Source: Crotophaga sulcirostris
Lineage: Eukaryota > Chordata > Aves > Cuculiformes > Crotophagidae
NCBI GenBank assembly: GCA_013397455.1
Contig: VYZB01000209.1
Location: 886,280 to 950,279 of the forward strand
Length of the DNA: 64,000 nt
Reading direction: 5' to 3'
Shown: positions 23,933 through 38,700 of the stretch, piece by piece
Position numbering within the stretch: the stretch's first letter is position 1
Layout: each line of letters opens with the position of its first letter
Notes under the pieces: model-generated
Told to the model about the DNA's origin: nothing
Databases searched by the model: none
Seen by the model: only the letters and a program-made list of their open reading frames with translations
Position numbers and translations under genes: made by a program

Positions 23933-26900
23933 AAATAAGAACCCACTGCTCAACATCAAAGAGGCGGTCAAAATTAGGACTTCATCACTCAGATGATTTT
24001 GGTCTGCAAGGTTTTCCTTTCCTTTCCTCTTTTTTTCTTTTTAAGAAGAATAAAGTGATTTAATAGGACAAAGGCAGGTAGTGGACTGCGGAGGGAGATC
24101 GCCACAGGCTATTAGCCTAAAATTTCTGCTTGACAGATGGAACTGCTTAGAGACTATCATGCAATGTTTTGGGTGGTTGTTTTTTTTCCTGAAAAAGACT
24201 TTCAGTCTGATTCAGTATCTGTTTATCGCAGCTACTTTTCTCATGTACGTGACCAAGGAGGGGGGGGGGAGCAAGACTGAGCAAAAAAAGAAAAAGATTG
24301 CATCTTTCTTTTTTCTTTCATAATTGTGCACATTATCATTTAAACAGTGAAAGGCAAAACAAAAGTGTAAACTGTTTGAGTTTATTTCTCAATTCAGTGA
24401 CAGAAGCTTTCTGAAGGAATCAAATGTTCTTTCATTTTTTTTTCTAAGACATTAAAGTTTTGGCTCTCTGCTCCTTCTTGATTTCAGATACCAGATCTTA
24501 CTGTTTAAATAAATGACTTTTCATATGAAGGTTCAAATGGCTAAAATGCTCCCTAAGAACCAAACAATTCCCTTCTTATTTTTTTTCTTTTTAATATAGT
24601 TTCGCTACCATATTTTTAAAATTGTTTTTTAATGTTATACTTGCTAACACTATCAAGGTGATAAGTCACCAAAGCCTCACAAAGGTTTGTGTCTGTGTCC
24701 AGCAAAACTTCTCTGCAACATTCAAAATTCATGTGAGGAATTGACAGATAATTCAGAAAGAGACAACTCGAAACCAAACAGTTCTGAGAAGTTATGAAAT
24801 CCTAGTATTGTCCAAAATAAAATCTTTTTCTGGAAAACAAAATTAAAGATACTCATACATTTTCCCACCTCTCTTTCCCACTTCTTCTGGTGCACTGTAA
24901 AACCAACAGAGGTATTGCTTTTATGACAGCTGACTATTACAGGCACTGAATGCTTTCCATTTAAATCACCCCGTTGTATCACACAGAGTTACAGTTGCTC
25001 GGCTATGACCACCATTCACCACTTCAATCCATACAGTAGTGCTGTTCCTCAAGCACTTCAAAAAATGAACTTCTGAACTGGCAAACAGACTCTAACAGGA
25101 ATATTTCTTAGGTCTGGAGAGCTATAGCTGATATAACTTGCTTGCTCTGACACAGCTACAATCTGCAAATCTTTTCGTGATTTGGGAACAAGAGGAAAAT
25201 GTATTAAAAATATCTGCTCTATTTTAAACAATATCCATTTCTGTTCATATCAAAAAGGGGAACTCGTGGGTGCACAATTCTTTGTTTGATTGTCTTGTGT
25301 ACTAACTACTGCTTAACTATTTGGCTACAGAAAAATTACAGTTCCGGGCTGCATAGGTTACAAACCCATCATTCAGTACACGACAGAACTAACTTCCATT
25401 GAGCTTCAATAACACATTCAGATTTCTGCGATATATGAGATTATAAGCAAATTATTAAAGCAAATATTAAAAAATTATATTAAGTAAATATTAAAATATA
25501 TTAGTGCATGATCTATGCAACTTCTTATCATCCCAGTTTGTTTTTTTTTTCCTCCAGATAGCAGGTACAATCCCACTGTCATTTACAGGAAAGGGTCTGA
25601 CTAGCGCGGGAAGTGTTAAGTTTTAGTCTGAGTCCAGGAAAAAAAAAAAAAGGACACTGTGCCAGGAACTGTCCTTGCACTGGCTGGCCAAAGCATTTAT
25701 CGTCTTCTGTTACTGCAGGTTCGTTAGAGCTACCTGTCCCTTCTGTGACTTGTTGCTTATTGAAAAAAACCCTCCCTCCACATAATCACCGAAAATATAA
25801 AGTAAAATGTTTAAGTAATAATCAGCCTTTGAATTAGTGTCAGATTCAATTTTATGCCACTCTCTCTGTTCCTGCCTCTCAAATCAAACAACTTACCCAC
25901 CTTGCTTATTATTTATTTAGTATTTCATACCCAGTTGTGCTGCACATCATTCCAGTCAAGTTCTGATAAATCTCTGTTCAGTCTGTATGGTTTTTGTCAC
26001 CTGATGTTGTTATAGGTCTACTGACAAACTTGCTCTTGATTGCTGTATTAACCACTGCTTCGAGAGTATTTAAGTCTTATTCCTATACTAATATACAACT
26101 TTACTCCTCAATATTAATTATAGAGACATCAAACAAATATTTTTCTAGAAGAGCATATACTTTTCAGTTTATGAATGACAGATGCATGAAAACATTTCCT
26201 TCCTGACAGTATAGTAGTTATGTGCAAAGAAATGAGGAGTTAACAGCGTTTTAAATTCAGAATAATTAGGTGCAGTTAACTTTGCCATTGTTCTTTCTGA
26301 TGCTGGGTTCTTACCCGTAGAGCAATTATTCCTTTCATAAGCGGCTGTTGTTAATAGCATTAAAACAAGATTAAATACAACATGTTAAATATTGCAATTA
26401 TTGTGGAAAATAAAATTATTTGGTGAGCATAATGGGGAGCAAATCAAGCATTTAACATGATCCAGGAAATGCTACTCCAAACAATTGCATTTGTTTTATG
26501 CAATTTTTCCCCTTTGATTGCTGACAGATGCCGTTTTGGAAACAAACATCTAAGTAGTTTTCCTTCAATCAGGAAAAAAACCACACACCAGAAAATGGCT
26601 ACATGTTTTGAATTTAACTCTTGTCAATCAGCATTCTGCACAACACTCCCTGTGAATAGTACTGGGATAAAACGATGCCTTCTAAAGACTAATAAGCCAC
26701 AAGGATATTTGCTTCTAAATCAGATCTGCTCCAAAGAAAGAAAAAGCCTTCATGTGGCATAGACATTTGAACAGACACAGCTGCAAAATAAAAATGCTTG
26801 CAATATATGAGTGATATTTCAAGTTGGACGTAAGTTAGGTGTATGTGTTTGTGGGCTATAGAAGGAGAGATCTGTTTTCCGACAGCTTTAGGCCTCAAGC

Positions 26901-29900
26901 AATGAATTGAAGTACTTGCCAGTTGCTTTCTGACTTCCTACTGGAGATATGGCCAACTACCCACAAATAATTTGCTTAATTGTTGAGCAGAGTTACCTGC
27001 TGCAGCACGGTGTGAGTGAGCCCCTTATATGTCCCCTCGGCAGCACATTCAGATGAGGTAATTGTTGCTATCAAGTCTACAAAATCAGGAATGAATGCTA
27101 AAAAAGGCTAATAAAGTATATTAATTCAGATGACTATATCAAGCTGGCATTTTACAGTCTACTGGAAACTGAATGCATGAGAGCATTAGAAATGTTGGCA
27201 TAGCGGGTGGTTTCTCCAAATGTTGGCTTCTACTATTCATGTCGGTAAAAGAAATGTGGCAGAACTGCGTGCAGCTCCCAGTGCTAGACACATCTTTAGG
27301 ATCCTAGTACTCTTCACTAGATTATCTATTAATTGCATGATATTTACTGTTCATTAACTCTTTCTTTATTCCCTTTACCTCCCCCTATTTCTTGAGTTGC
27401 AAGTGCTTAGAACCTTTTCAGCTGATTGTAACTGTGTGATATTAGATCTGTTTCTAATTTGGGAGGCATTTTCTTGGGAAGCCTGAACTTAGATGAATTG
27501 TGAAGAGGATTTCCTTATCTTGAACAGTGACAATTAGTTCAAGTACCACGTGGGCACAGGCAGTTGATTTTTGGACAGCCTCTGAACTTATGCAAAGTTG
27601 CTGACAACAAGTGTGTGTTCTAGCTTTTGGAAATCCTATAATCCTGGCTTCAATCAAGAGGATCTGCTGTTGCTGAAGGCGTAAACAAGGAAAGAAGCAG
27701 CATGTGACCACTGCTCCTGCACCTTCAAGGACTCCTGAGCCAAAACAAGTGCAACAGTAAAGCTTCTGCTGAATACTTGAGACGAAACACACATTTCAAA
27801 TGATCTTGCTGAACCCAGGGAAAGAAGTCCTTGCCCTCTGCAGGAAATTTGCCTTTGGACTCTGTGTTTCTCCCTGTAGCTCTGTTATGTATATTTTTCC
27901 CTGCTCCCCTCTCACTCCTCTGATTTTCTTCTTTCCATCTGTATTCCCCTTTTGCCTCATCTGAAACAAGCATCAAGATCTTGTTTCTGACAGAACGGTC
28001 TGTCAATATGGAAACACATTGACATCACAGACAGTGCTGTGACTTCATGTCTGAAAGAAACAGGAGGAACAGATGAAAGGAGTGAAGGCAAAGTAATGAT
28101 ACATGCAAACATTTTTAAAAAATAAGTAAAAATTCATCTCTATCAATCCCAAATGTAAAGGAACATAAACCAGATTTATTTTTAAGTCTAAATATAACCA
28201 ACTATTTCCTAATCTGTAACCATAACCCAGCACAACAGTTCAACATGCTCTTCATCTGGGAGAGGTAGCTGTCCCCTAAGAGCATGTGTTTTGCTGGCTC
28301 AAGGCCCGTGTGATAGCCAACACCAACTCTTGAGAAGGGCTAAATAGGGACTAATCTGGAGAAAAGCTCATATCAGATTTGTACCTGGAAAAAGCCTTCA
28401 GACAGAAAGTAGGACTCCTGCCCTAGAACAATCTGGAACATCTAAGTAAATGCAAAGTTACAGAATTAAAAAAGGAAGTATTCATCAAAAGCGCAAACTC
28501 AGTTTTGATGCACCTGGATCAAAGGTAGCATTACCCCACCTCGGTGGGGAAACAAGATGGGTCCAGAAAATATTCTTATTGAATAAACACGAGTGGAATA
28601 TCACCTAACTATTATTTTCCTTTTTTGTCCTAGAATGAGTTACTAACAAAAGTGTCTAACCATTATTTTTATTACTAGCTTTTTGGGAGGAGTTAGAAGC
28701 TCCACATTTCCTTTACTACTTGAAAAATTAATTTTAGCTCCAACATTAGAGGGTATCCAGAAGATATTGCTTCCCTGCCATCTCTGGAGCCACTGCAAAA
28801 CTCTAATATGGAGATTCATATCTAGTCGGAGAAGAGCTTAAGAAAACTAAAAGGTTAATATATTCTAACTAGATGTTGGGTATAGAATGTCAGATCTGTC
28901 AAATTTCATTACAGTTTGCTGCTCAATGAAAAAGATTTGATTTCTTTTGCCACTGTCCTACTATGTTCAAGTCACACAGTGCCAGCAGCAACCAGCCAAC
29001 GACCACAGGCTGGCACTGAGCGGGCCCGAGTGGGAAGCCAGCCGCAAGGACCATCTGTTTCCGATTTCTAGTGAAGCCAAGATGTGCAGTGAAGTGCATT
29101 CCATTCACCCAGCCAGCCTTCTCCCCGCTCAAGTTATTAGTGTTACAAGTGAAATTATCTTTTCCAAACAGCGGGGGAGCTATAATCCTTATGGAACAAG
29201 ACTAAAAAAAAACGAAAAAAGAGGATGAAAAAAAAGGACAGAAAAAAACGTCCCCCAATACCCCTCCCAATGCCTTTTGTTAAAGTTGTCAGTGACACTG
29301 TTTGTAAATTTAATTGCTACATTCACGGTTTTATAATTTTAAAGGATGTTTTCTTAAGAGCTATATCCTCTAAGGGAAAAATGAGTACATTGGTTGATAG
29401 GATTTGATGAAATAAACCATTCAAATATACTTAGAGTGTTATTTAAGAATAAAGTTAAAAATGACAAGATGAATGCTCATTTAAATCTAACATTAAGTGC
29501 CTTGAAAAACATCATAGGTTTTAAAGTATAATTTAAAGTGAGAACACATAAACAGCTCTAATTACATGCTACTTACATTGTTTCAATATGTAATGCATAT
29601 GTTTAACCTCTCAGAAAAAGGATTGGTCTTGGCACAGCAATTGTGGGGATTTAAGGCTATTCTAAAGTGATAACTGTAGAATGAGCTCTGACATAGGATA
29701 TTGGTCTCCTACTGTTACCTAAATGCCAGGTGAAACCAAAGGGTTTCTAGAAGGATGTGCAGAAAGGGGGAGGGGGGGAGACAACACAATGAGGTGAAAC
29801 TGAGAAGTTTATTTTCAAAAGGGGAAACATTTATCCTTTGACACCATTCCATTCCAGTGACTTTATTTCTAATATACCATGAGATTAATGATGTGGCTAC

Positions 29901-32360
29901 TGTCACTGTGTCTGATGAACACTGGCAGAGCTGTGGAACAGTTGCTCCCTCTATTATTATTGGACATATTTGTAAACTGGCATATATAAGACAAACTCGT
30001 TCCATGTGCCAGCCAATTGGAAAAAATCTTATTCAGGAGGACAGAATTTTTGTTTTGCTATTGAATTCTATAGAACATACAGTTGCTTTAAGACTGGCTG
30101 ATTTAAATACTTGTTTAAATTAACAGTGTTTGACAGTTTTCATGTCATATAATAATCTCAATATGACTCTTGTGCAAATCAATTGCAGATAATTAAGGAA
30201 GTAAATGATCGTCATGAAACAGATTCCTGACATACCAGAAGCAAGTCAGTTTTTAAGCCTTTGCTCAGGGAAGGCACAATTACTGAACACAGCCATAACC
30301 ATTCACCACTCTATCCCCAAATGATTTATTCTTTCAAAAGTAATGCTGCCATAAAAGAAAATACAGAATAGCTTGGTCCATTCACTTCCTTAGTCCCTTT
30401 CAATCTATTTTTACAGGTCTGAAACTGTTGTCATGACTCTCTGATACAACACAGAAGGAATAACTTTTGAGCCACCTGAAGCACAATTACTAGATGAACC
30501 CCTTATTTGGGTTTTATCCTTTCTAAGTCTCTTCAGATTTGCAATTGGATACTGATTATCTTTGCTCATATCAGGACATGATTTGAGCTATGGTTAAGTT
30601 GATATTAACAAAAATCATAACTTCATTTTAAATTTTCTGTCTATTTGGAAACATCTGCTATAGCTGCATACATTGCCTGTCTTTATTATGTCCTTTTTGC
30701 CATAACTAAAATATATTTCAATCCCTCTGGTGCTGTGAGAAACAACCCTTCTGGATTTATCCATGTAAGCTTGCTTCCATGCAGGTAAATCAGGAAGAGG
30801 GGTGCAGGACCCAAAGATCACAAGTGCGAACTGTGGGATTGCTCCACATAGTTTCTACATTTGAGGTTCTACAGGCTTTGGGAAGAGAGACACGCCAGCA
30901 AGTAATAATCATGAACCTCTGCACACTTCTGTCATTAACTTGGTCAGACACTGGAGGCTGAGCACCAGTGCTTACTGTATACACGACTGGAGTTAGACCA
31001 TTTATTCACACAGGCAAGTCTCATATCCCCTCCTTTGAGTCTGTAGGTAGCACCATGGAACTGAGGACTACTTTTGGATTCAAAGATTGCTATGTCACAT
31101 TGCATAGGAAACTAATCTATGCTTCTGATTTTTATTTATAATTCCATTTTTTAATAAAGATTTGCTGCAAGTGGCTCACAGTGGAAAAAAAAAGATTTCA
31201 CGGTTCATCAGAAGGGATACACAAGTCCTCAAAGTCTCCCTGGAAACAGCTTTCTTGCACAGGACATACTGAGTCCAATAGTGCTGGTGGACTTCAGGCA
31301 GCAGTGCTAAATCAGTGCGTTTTACCATCTATAGCTACATAACAGACTGCAACTACTTCCTAATAAGAGACTTCTCTAACAATCTATCCTTAGGGCTATT
31401 CTTGAGGAATAAGAAGTCCAAGACAGATGTGGTAGTGATCATCATAGTAATCTCAAAGACCAAATCCCTCAAAGCAAAGGAAATATGAACAATTAAAACA
31501 ATAAATTCACTGAATCATGTGAATTTCCAATGCCCTCAGTACTAACTCCATTTCCACACATTAATTTGTAATTCTCGAGCCATGAATAAGTAAATCCTCT
31601 TTTGTTTAGAGAACAAGATTAAAATGCTACTAATATTAAAACCACTCGTTTGCTGTCTCGTATGTCTATTTAAATACCTGCCTATTTCTTTGCTTCACCT
31701 CTTGAGTGTCAAACTTGTTCTCTTGATAATATCAGCTGATTGGCAGCCAGCAGGTTGAACACCATAGGTAAATATGTGCTGAAGAAGTGCTTTGGGAAGG
31801 ACTGAGCTGCATGTAAGGAAATTTCAGAAGCAAGTCTGGTATAATCCATTGAATTGGCTCTGGATTATTGAACATTTTATGGCAAGGTAACACTGTGGTG
31901 ATCCTAAAATATATTTACACTCCTGTATAATCTAAGCCACTGGACATCACATAACAGAAGAGAAATCTTTGAATGTAGTTTATTCAAAACACAGTAGTAT
32001 AAACATCCTTTTTTTTTTCATTTTCCAGTTAACTGTCCGTACAGACAAAAGAACTTTGGAGCTGAAGTCTGTAGCACTTGTCTCACGTGTTTTCCTTTTA
32101 TTTTTCAAAACAGGTTTTAAAAATCTGCAGGAATCTTAGCTGATCAAAAATCCCAGACCACCAAGAAGGGAAAAAACGTTTTAACCAAACAAGTTGAAAA
32201 TTTTTCATGAGTTTAGAACTAATGAAAATCTATTACTTCAGACTTTTGAATATAAAATCTAATTAAAAATGTGGTGTACTGCTAACAAAGAAGACTTTAC
32301 AGAAATTCTAACTTTTGTATTTTTTCTTGGATTCATTGGAAATTTGTTAAAATAAGGTAA
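23933..32360. other. Non-coding DNA, no supported gene
   Basis: No coding exon is supported. A G-run lies near 24259-24270, a second G-rich run near 29766-29780, and an A-rich low-complexity patch at about 29203-29250. AT-rich low-complexity sequence occurs near 25450-25505. If the exon at 23573 belongs to a leftward gene, this is its upstream intergenic DNA or a far-upstream intron. Confidence 0.55.
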
Positions 32361-32366
32361 TATACC
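32361..32366. repeat. Target-site duplication, left copy (TATACC)
   Basis: TATACC directly abuts the TGTGGG terminus of the LTR and is repeated exactly at 32744-32749. Six-base duplications are typical of insertion by several avian endogenous retrovirus groups. Confidence 0.8.
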
Positions 32367-32743
32367 TGTGGGGATGAGGCACAGACTCTGAGCTGAGCGA
32401 TCCTGAAATCATCTTTACTGAAGCAGCAACAGTATTTAAAGCCACTACTATCACCTTAATCAACAGAGTAAGGTAAACTAACAGTAGTTCTCATGGAAGC
32501 CTAATTAACAGAGTAAGGTAAACTAACAAGCAGTTCTCGTGAGAAGTGCAAGCGTTTACAAAACGTAGGGTTAACTATATCTTGTGCCAGTTCCATGCCC
32601 TTGTGCTGTGCTGTCCCAGCCGCCTTTCTCGTGGGATTCAAGGTTTCTAAGTTTGTCTCCAGAGTATGAAATCTATCTGTGAATTCTCTGCAATGGAAGC
32701 TTTCACTGTCAGGTTGTTATTTCTCACATCGTTAGTTCCCACA
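32367..32743 (-). mobile_element. Solo LTR of an endogenous retrovirus
   Basis: The 377-bp element begins TGTGGGGATGA and ends TTCCCACA. It therefore has the TG...CA ends and short inverted termini (TGTGGG/CCCACA) of a retroviral LTR. It is flanked by an exact TATACC duplication. I assign it to the minus strand because, in that direction, a TATA-like TTTAAATA (32440-32433) and an AGTAAA polyadenylation-like signal (32419-32414) lie close together near the 3' end, as expected around the U3/R boundary. It contains a 45-bp internal tandem duplication. No gag, pol or env remains nearby, so it is a solo LTR left by LTR-LTR recombination. The intact duplication suggests a fairly recent insertion. 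The family was not named. Confidence 0.8.
32457..32549. repeat. 45-bp tandem duplication inside the LTR
   Basis: Two copies start at 32457 and 32502. The first 27 bases match except for one C/T change (TAATCAACAG versus TAATTAACAG), then diverge in the part containing AGTTCTCATG versus AGTTCTCGTGAG. In LTR orientation this falls in U3, where tandem enhancer repeats are common in retroviruses. Confidence 0.8.
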
Positions 32744-32749
32744 TATACC
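32744..32749. repeat. Target-site duplication, right copy (TATACC)
   Basis: Exact match to 32361-32366, directly after the CCCACA end of the LTR. Confidence 0.8.
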
Positions 32750-35700
32750 CATTACAAACTTAATTCTTTACTGCCTTAACTCTGAAGGCCAGGCTTCTTC
32801 CTTGTGCTAGGGGACTTCATTTTGCAAAAGACAACAGCAATTCACAGATACAAAAACACTGGTCAGCATTCTGGGACATAGATTAGAAGATACTGATGCA
32901 GGGGTTACAGAGTGTACCTTGATGTGTTGCAGCCTTTTCCTGCCACAGGGATACACCATTAAGATGGCACTTTCTGTCTATGAAGGCTCCTTCAGAGTTG
33001 CTAACAAATAACCTGCACCCTATGTTCAGCCTAATCATAATCCTCTTCTGGCCAGTGATGATGTCTTTTCAGAGTTGACTTGCCATTTTGAATTCCCATG
33101 GATAAAGCAGAGGTGGTGGCCCTCATGCTGCCACATCACCTGTCCCTCACAGGCTTTCTTGCAGCTCTGCATTGGCAGGACTTTGTATGAACCCAGAAAC
33201 CAGTGCAGCTGCTATGCTTTTATCTTTATAGACGTCAAGTAAGGAGTAGCTGTGAACTTGTCTTCATGCTTGGGATCAGCTGTGTTCAGTGTTGAAAAGC
33301 TCAGGAATGATTTCAAAATGTATAATACGTTGAAGTCTAATTGGTAGGAACATCTGGAATGCATGTCTAAGCTACCAGCAAGCTGCTCTGATACTGCGAG
33401 CAAAAACACAAGCTGAGTCATAGAAAATGACAATGCTGACAAAATGTTTTAAACTGCAAACTAAAACAACAATGGGATTATTTATGGACTGCAACTCTTA
33501 TTTTAATGTCAATAAATGTGCTGGATAAATTCCCCTTCATTAGCTGGAAACCTCAGAAGGAAACAGAAATATTCTGGTAAACCACAAGCTTGTTCTTAGC
33601 AAATATATGGCTACATTTCCACTGCAGAAGAATATCCAGACTGTTTCTTCACTGGGACAATAAATCTTTGGAAGTGAAAAACAAGAGTGCATAAAAGTAA
33701 GACCTACAAAGAAAGGGTGCATGACACATGGCCCGCAATGCCCCAGAGGATTACACTGGAAAGTACTGAAAGTAGCTTCTTCTATTTTTCTCGTTTTTTA
33801 TGAATTGAAAACATGCTTTCTGAAATCTAGAAAGAGGGGACTCAAGGTCACCACTGGGCCTCTCCTGTCATGGGAGAAACTCCATCAAATCACCTGTGGT
33901 CAACTTCTGATTCCTTGAGTTGATTTTCAAAGGCAGACAGAACAAGGCACAACATCTTGCCAAATAATACTGACGTCCTGTCATGTTTCTAGAAGATTTT
34001 CCGTCTCTGGATGGAAAATACAGATATCACCGTTGCAGATTGCTTTTTCCTTCTGCTCCACAGCACTAATCTTTCTTTATATTTCCTTTCTAAATCTGTG
34101 GTTCTATGCCTTACCCAGCACCTAACGGCTTGAAAGCTATTTTCAGAGCTGGAACTATGGTACTCTCTTACCTGTGTAGCATTTGGCTTATTTACAGTAT
34201 GACACTAACGACACTTCAAATTTGCCTCAGAATTTTCTTATTGTGAAGACAATACAGACAAATAATTCTGTCTGTGTCTAAGTACATTCTTAACCCCATT
34301 CAATTTATTTCAGATGCTGAGTCCTCAGGAATAAGGACCAGTGATTAATAAATGAGCTGTTTCTTCTGTCAGTGTAAGTCACCTACTGGGACCAATAAGA
34401 AGCAAAAGAAAAAGGTTCTCGTTTCCATGGCATAATGCAGGCAAACAGCTACATTTAGTAGATAAGAGTGTATTTTAAGCACTACACTTAGCATACAGGC
34501 TAAGCTTATCAAGAATAGCTTGTGTTTGAGCAAGACTAGAAAAGTATATGCTAAGAAGGGAACACACGGATAAGAATGCAGCTTACATGGGAAGGTAAAA
34601 TGGAGAATCCAAGTCCTTCCTCATCGGTTTTCTGTCAAGCCTCTGGGTCAAGAGGTATACAGCAATATTCCCATTTCTGAAGTCCCAGACTTCTTGCAAT
34701 CTAACAACAATGAACCTGGTGTTCGGTAAGCAGGGACCAGAGCAGAATTCTCAGGATGGTGCTGGGGCTTTGATAGCCCTGCCCATAGTGCTGGCTTGTA
34801 TGGGACACACTTTCCTGCCTGCATAACCTTCCTTTTCTCCCAGTATCATCCAGGTTACTGCTGTGTCCTCAGCCATCTCAAGGCAATGCAAAACCTGTCA
34901 CAAAACCAGTTTATTTTCCACTGGATAAAAATTATTATCATACTCTCTGTAGACAGCAAATACTAAAGCCCTGAACACAACAGAAGCACCTACAAGTACA
35001 CTCACACATAAATGTTTACACAAAAAGTTTTTCTAATAATAATAAATATAGAAATTAAATCTCAGTAAAAAGATGAACCTGACTGTCAGTTAGTTGTGGA
35101 CAAGACAATTGGGATCATGCTTTCTTTCCTCAGAACAGCACCTAGACTGTCGACTAAAACCTGTTTTTTTTCACTCAGTTTTGCAAATTATTGCCTACAC
35201 ATTGGTTAGACAGTCTTGCTTCTGGGTACTTATCAGGACCAGAGCTTTTACCATCATAGTATGAGGATTCAATGCAAATAATTGGCACATTATGTTAAGA
35301 TGAAACATAAAGCACTGACATGTCTACAAGTAACAGATACTTAACAGGGCAAATCCCGACTCTTGAAATTGAAATAGTCATTACAGGAAGCAAAGGGAGA
35401 ATTGTTTATCGAACGATGGGAAAAAGCTTCACCAGCATAGTGCTAATTCACAGGTTTCTCTGATGTGACTAAAATAACAATTAACATTTTTATAAATAAA
35501 GAGAAGTTTGTTGCAAGTACTGCAAGAAGGACATATATTCTAAGGTCACCCCATCACACAAAGGTTACTAATACATGACATACATTATATGTAATTGCTT
35601 TCACATGTAAAAATGCAGGCACACAACTATGGTCTTTATTCAGAATTTTACATAAACCTCAAATTGAGTCAGTCTTCCAAACCTACAGTACCTGAACATG

Positions 35701-38700
35701 CTCCAAACAAGGTAAAAAAGAGTTCTTTTGCCCATCATTGTCTTTTGTAGAAACATAGAGCAGCACATTTATGCATGTACACACTCCTAGTGGATATTAT
35801 TTTGCGTAGAACACCTCATTCCGTCTTTAAAAAAAACTCAAAAAACAAACATAGAACCAGGTTCCTTCTTGTAATTGCTTCACCTGAACACATAGCAATC
35901 ACCTTCCTAAGTGGAAACAGTGTTAACAAGAGCTTGTTTGTGTTTGTGCTGGAAGACGAGGGCTCCAGTGGATAATCCAAACGATTATTCCACAGTGGAT
36001 TAACCCAGACAATGCTTATCAAAAATGTCACACCACAAATATGAGCCAAGAATACGTTACTGGGAAAGCTGCCTGGACCAATGTAAAATTAGAGAAAATG
36101 GGGAAGTATTATGTATCAAACAATGCAAAACACTTGCATAATCTGTAAACATACACTGCTATAACTGCCTTTGTATTAAATGAAACCAAGTAAAAAAATT
36201 AAGAAAACTAAACCCTGTCTCCCTCCAGTATGTCATCAGATTGCATTATATAGACAGTTTCACAGGATCTCAGCAGGTTTGGATTCTCATATTCTCCACT
36301 CATACCTCTGCCAGTATCTCAGTGACAGCAGTAGCAGGTTGCCATCCTCCATGGGGATGAATACAAGGGGATAGGGTGTTTTACAGGTCCCATCCTCTCA
36401 GCTCCATAAATCCACTTGTCCTACCCTTTCTGCACTGCAATATTTCTCAGACCTGCAGTCATCAGAATCCCCAAGTTCAAATCACTTTGCTGAGCAGTCT
36501 TAGCTGCACTCAGTGGCAACACAAACTTATCCCATAGGTATTCCCACCTCTTCACGTATCCGGGCTTCTGCTCAAACCTCCTTGGTCCATAATTCTGGCC
36601 TCTTTGCATTCTTCATGTATTTCTGGTTTCTTTTTCCTCTTCATTCTGTTACGCCCTCACCCTGCCCCACTCTAGTCCTCTGGTCATCCCCTGTCTAGCT
36701 CCTTTGACTCCAATCCAAAAAAGTTAGCTTTCTCCTTGTGTTGATTGCAGGCCTGCTACTGAGTGGGCAGAATGGAAATAATTGGTAAGAGTTGCTGTTG
36801 CTGAATCCAGGGATGCAACTCACTGAAAGAGACATCCTAAGTTTATATAAAAAAAGACTTGAGCACACAGTATTTCACCCCAGACTTTAGGCTGCAATTC
36901 CATTCAGCCTCACACATATCAGAAAAGTCACTTTCACCCTCAGCTTTGAAACCCACTTCCATGGCAAACTGCAAGTTAGAAAATGTTCGATTCATGCCAC
37001 TTAATTGGGACAATACAATACAAAGATATATAAAGACAAATATAAAAGGTGCATCTGTTCACCAACTTCTCTGCTTTTTGCCTTCTAACAACACAGACTA
37101 TCTGGGGTAGGGATATTATTAACTGTATTTATACTGCACCTAACAGTAAGAGGCCATGAATGTGGATTTTGTTTCTGGACAATTTCATATTATAAAATAA
37201 GTTTTATGCTAAATATATATCTACAGAAAAGATACTGGTGAAATCTGTCCTATTCTAAGATATAAGAACAAATGTACTATTTGATGCATAACAGACAATT
37301 CATTTAGCTATGCATTTACTTCATCTAAAGCACAGAGCACTTAAGGATATTTGGAGTATGCAAGACTATTATAAAAATCAATATCTATTCTGGTTTATAG
37401 CCCAACCACTTAAAGTCTTAATTTTCTACAATTCCCTTTCTTATATTCCAACTCATTAAAGTGGGACCAACTACCTCCTGAACTCTGGTCTTATGTTTCT
37501 TAAACTATTTAATTATTGTCTACCACATCCACTGTCTCCACTTGCTTATTGCCTACATTTACATATGCATTTACAGTGTCACTTCAGGTTGTTTGCACTT
37601 GCTTGAGAACCTGGTGCCTCTTTTTCTGAGGTTTGAGGGAGGGAGAGTTTTGTTTCACTGAGGTATATCCCATTACGCTTTACAAATAAACAAACAGCAG
37701 AGTAACTGGCAGGAAGTCATGGCCCTTTGGTGAGCAGGGCTCCATCTCAGCAGAGGGCAAATGAGACAGCATCATTTTCACTCCAGCACAAAGTGTCTAT
37801 TCTTGACTACTTGACCAAAGGAAGCAAAAGCAGAGGGACAACTAGCAAAGCACATCTGCAGGGCTGTATTTCACAGGAAGTAATGCAGCTCCTCTGCAGA
37901 TAAGTTTCGCTGAAGAACAAAGACTGATTTTGTTCAGAGTTTCAAGAATGACGCATTGAAACCTGGACCCAGCTTTTCAGTCCCTGAAAACAAGGCTTAG
38001 AGAGTGAAACCTAATTTCTCCCTCACCCTTGTTCAATTTAGCTGCATGATTTTCAAATTAGCCCTGTACTTACCATATGAAGAAAGCTTAAGACACCCAC
38101 TAATCTCTAACTAAACTCACTCTCCAATGCTGAGCTGCCTTAAAGCATGAGAAACAAAATATTTATGACTGAGAATAAGGCAAATGGCATAATAATACAT
38201 TAGCAGGCAGTATTTTCACTGACTGCAAACACATTTTGAGCTTACATCTTTCCAGTATATCATAACTTCAGAAGCATACTACCCACTACAACTGGTTTTC
38301 CAGCACTCAACATTTAACATGGGATAGTGAGGTGCGTTTTTGAATGATAAAAGCAGCATTAGATGTAGCGGGAGACAAAAACGTGATCATATTAAAAGCA
38401 AATAACGAAGATTACCTCTTGCCCTCTCTTTTAGCTCGAGCAGCATATTCCAATAAGTGCAGAAGAGACACTGTCAAGTACTTTATAGTTTAATATTCTA
38501 TTTTTAATCCCCATTGCTTGCAATACCCTTGTCCTCTTTAAAAGCTGCAGAATAAAATTCCTTCTCTGTAAATTTGGACTTTCTCTCTTAGCAAAGAATT
38601 ACTGGGGATAAAAAAAAAACCCACAAAACTTTCAGCTCCTCTCCGAGGGAATCTGGAGATAAAGGTTAAAGATAAAAAGTTTTTCTCAAAATTTAAAGGA

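Noticed and set aside
23675..23971. 98-codon minus-strand frame covering the CT tract
   Set aside because: The frame is dominated by a simple-repeat-encoded E/R/G run and a poly-lysine, with no conserved-looking segment. Its stop is the TAG just before the exon's ATG.
29203..29250. A-rich patch as a retrocopy poly-A tail
   Set aside because: The A-runs are broken by G and C at intervals, no target duplication is visible, and the sequence upstream does not resemble a processed gene.
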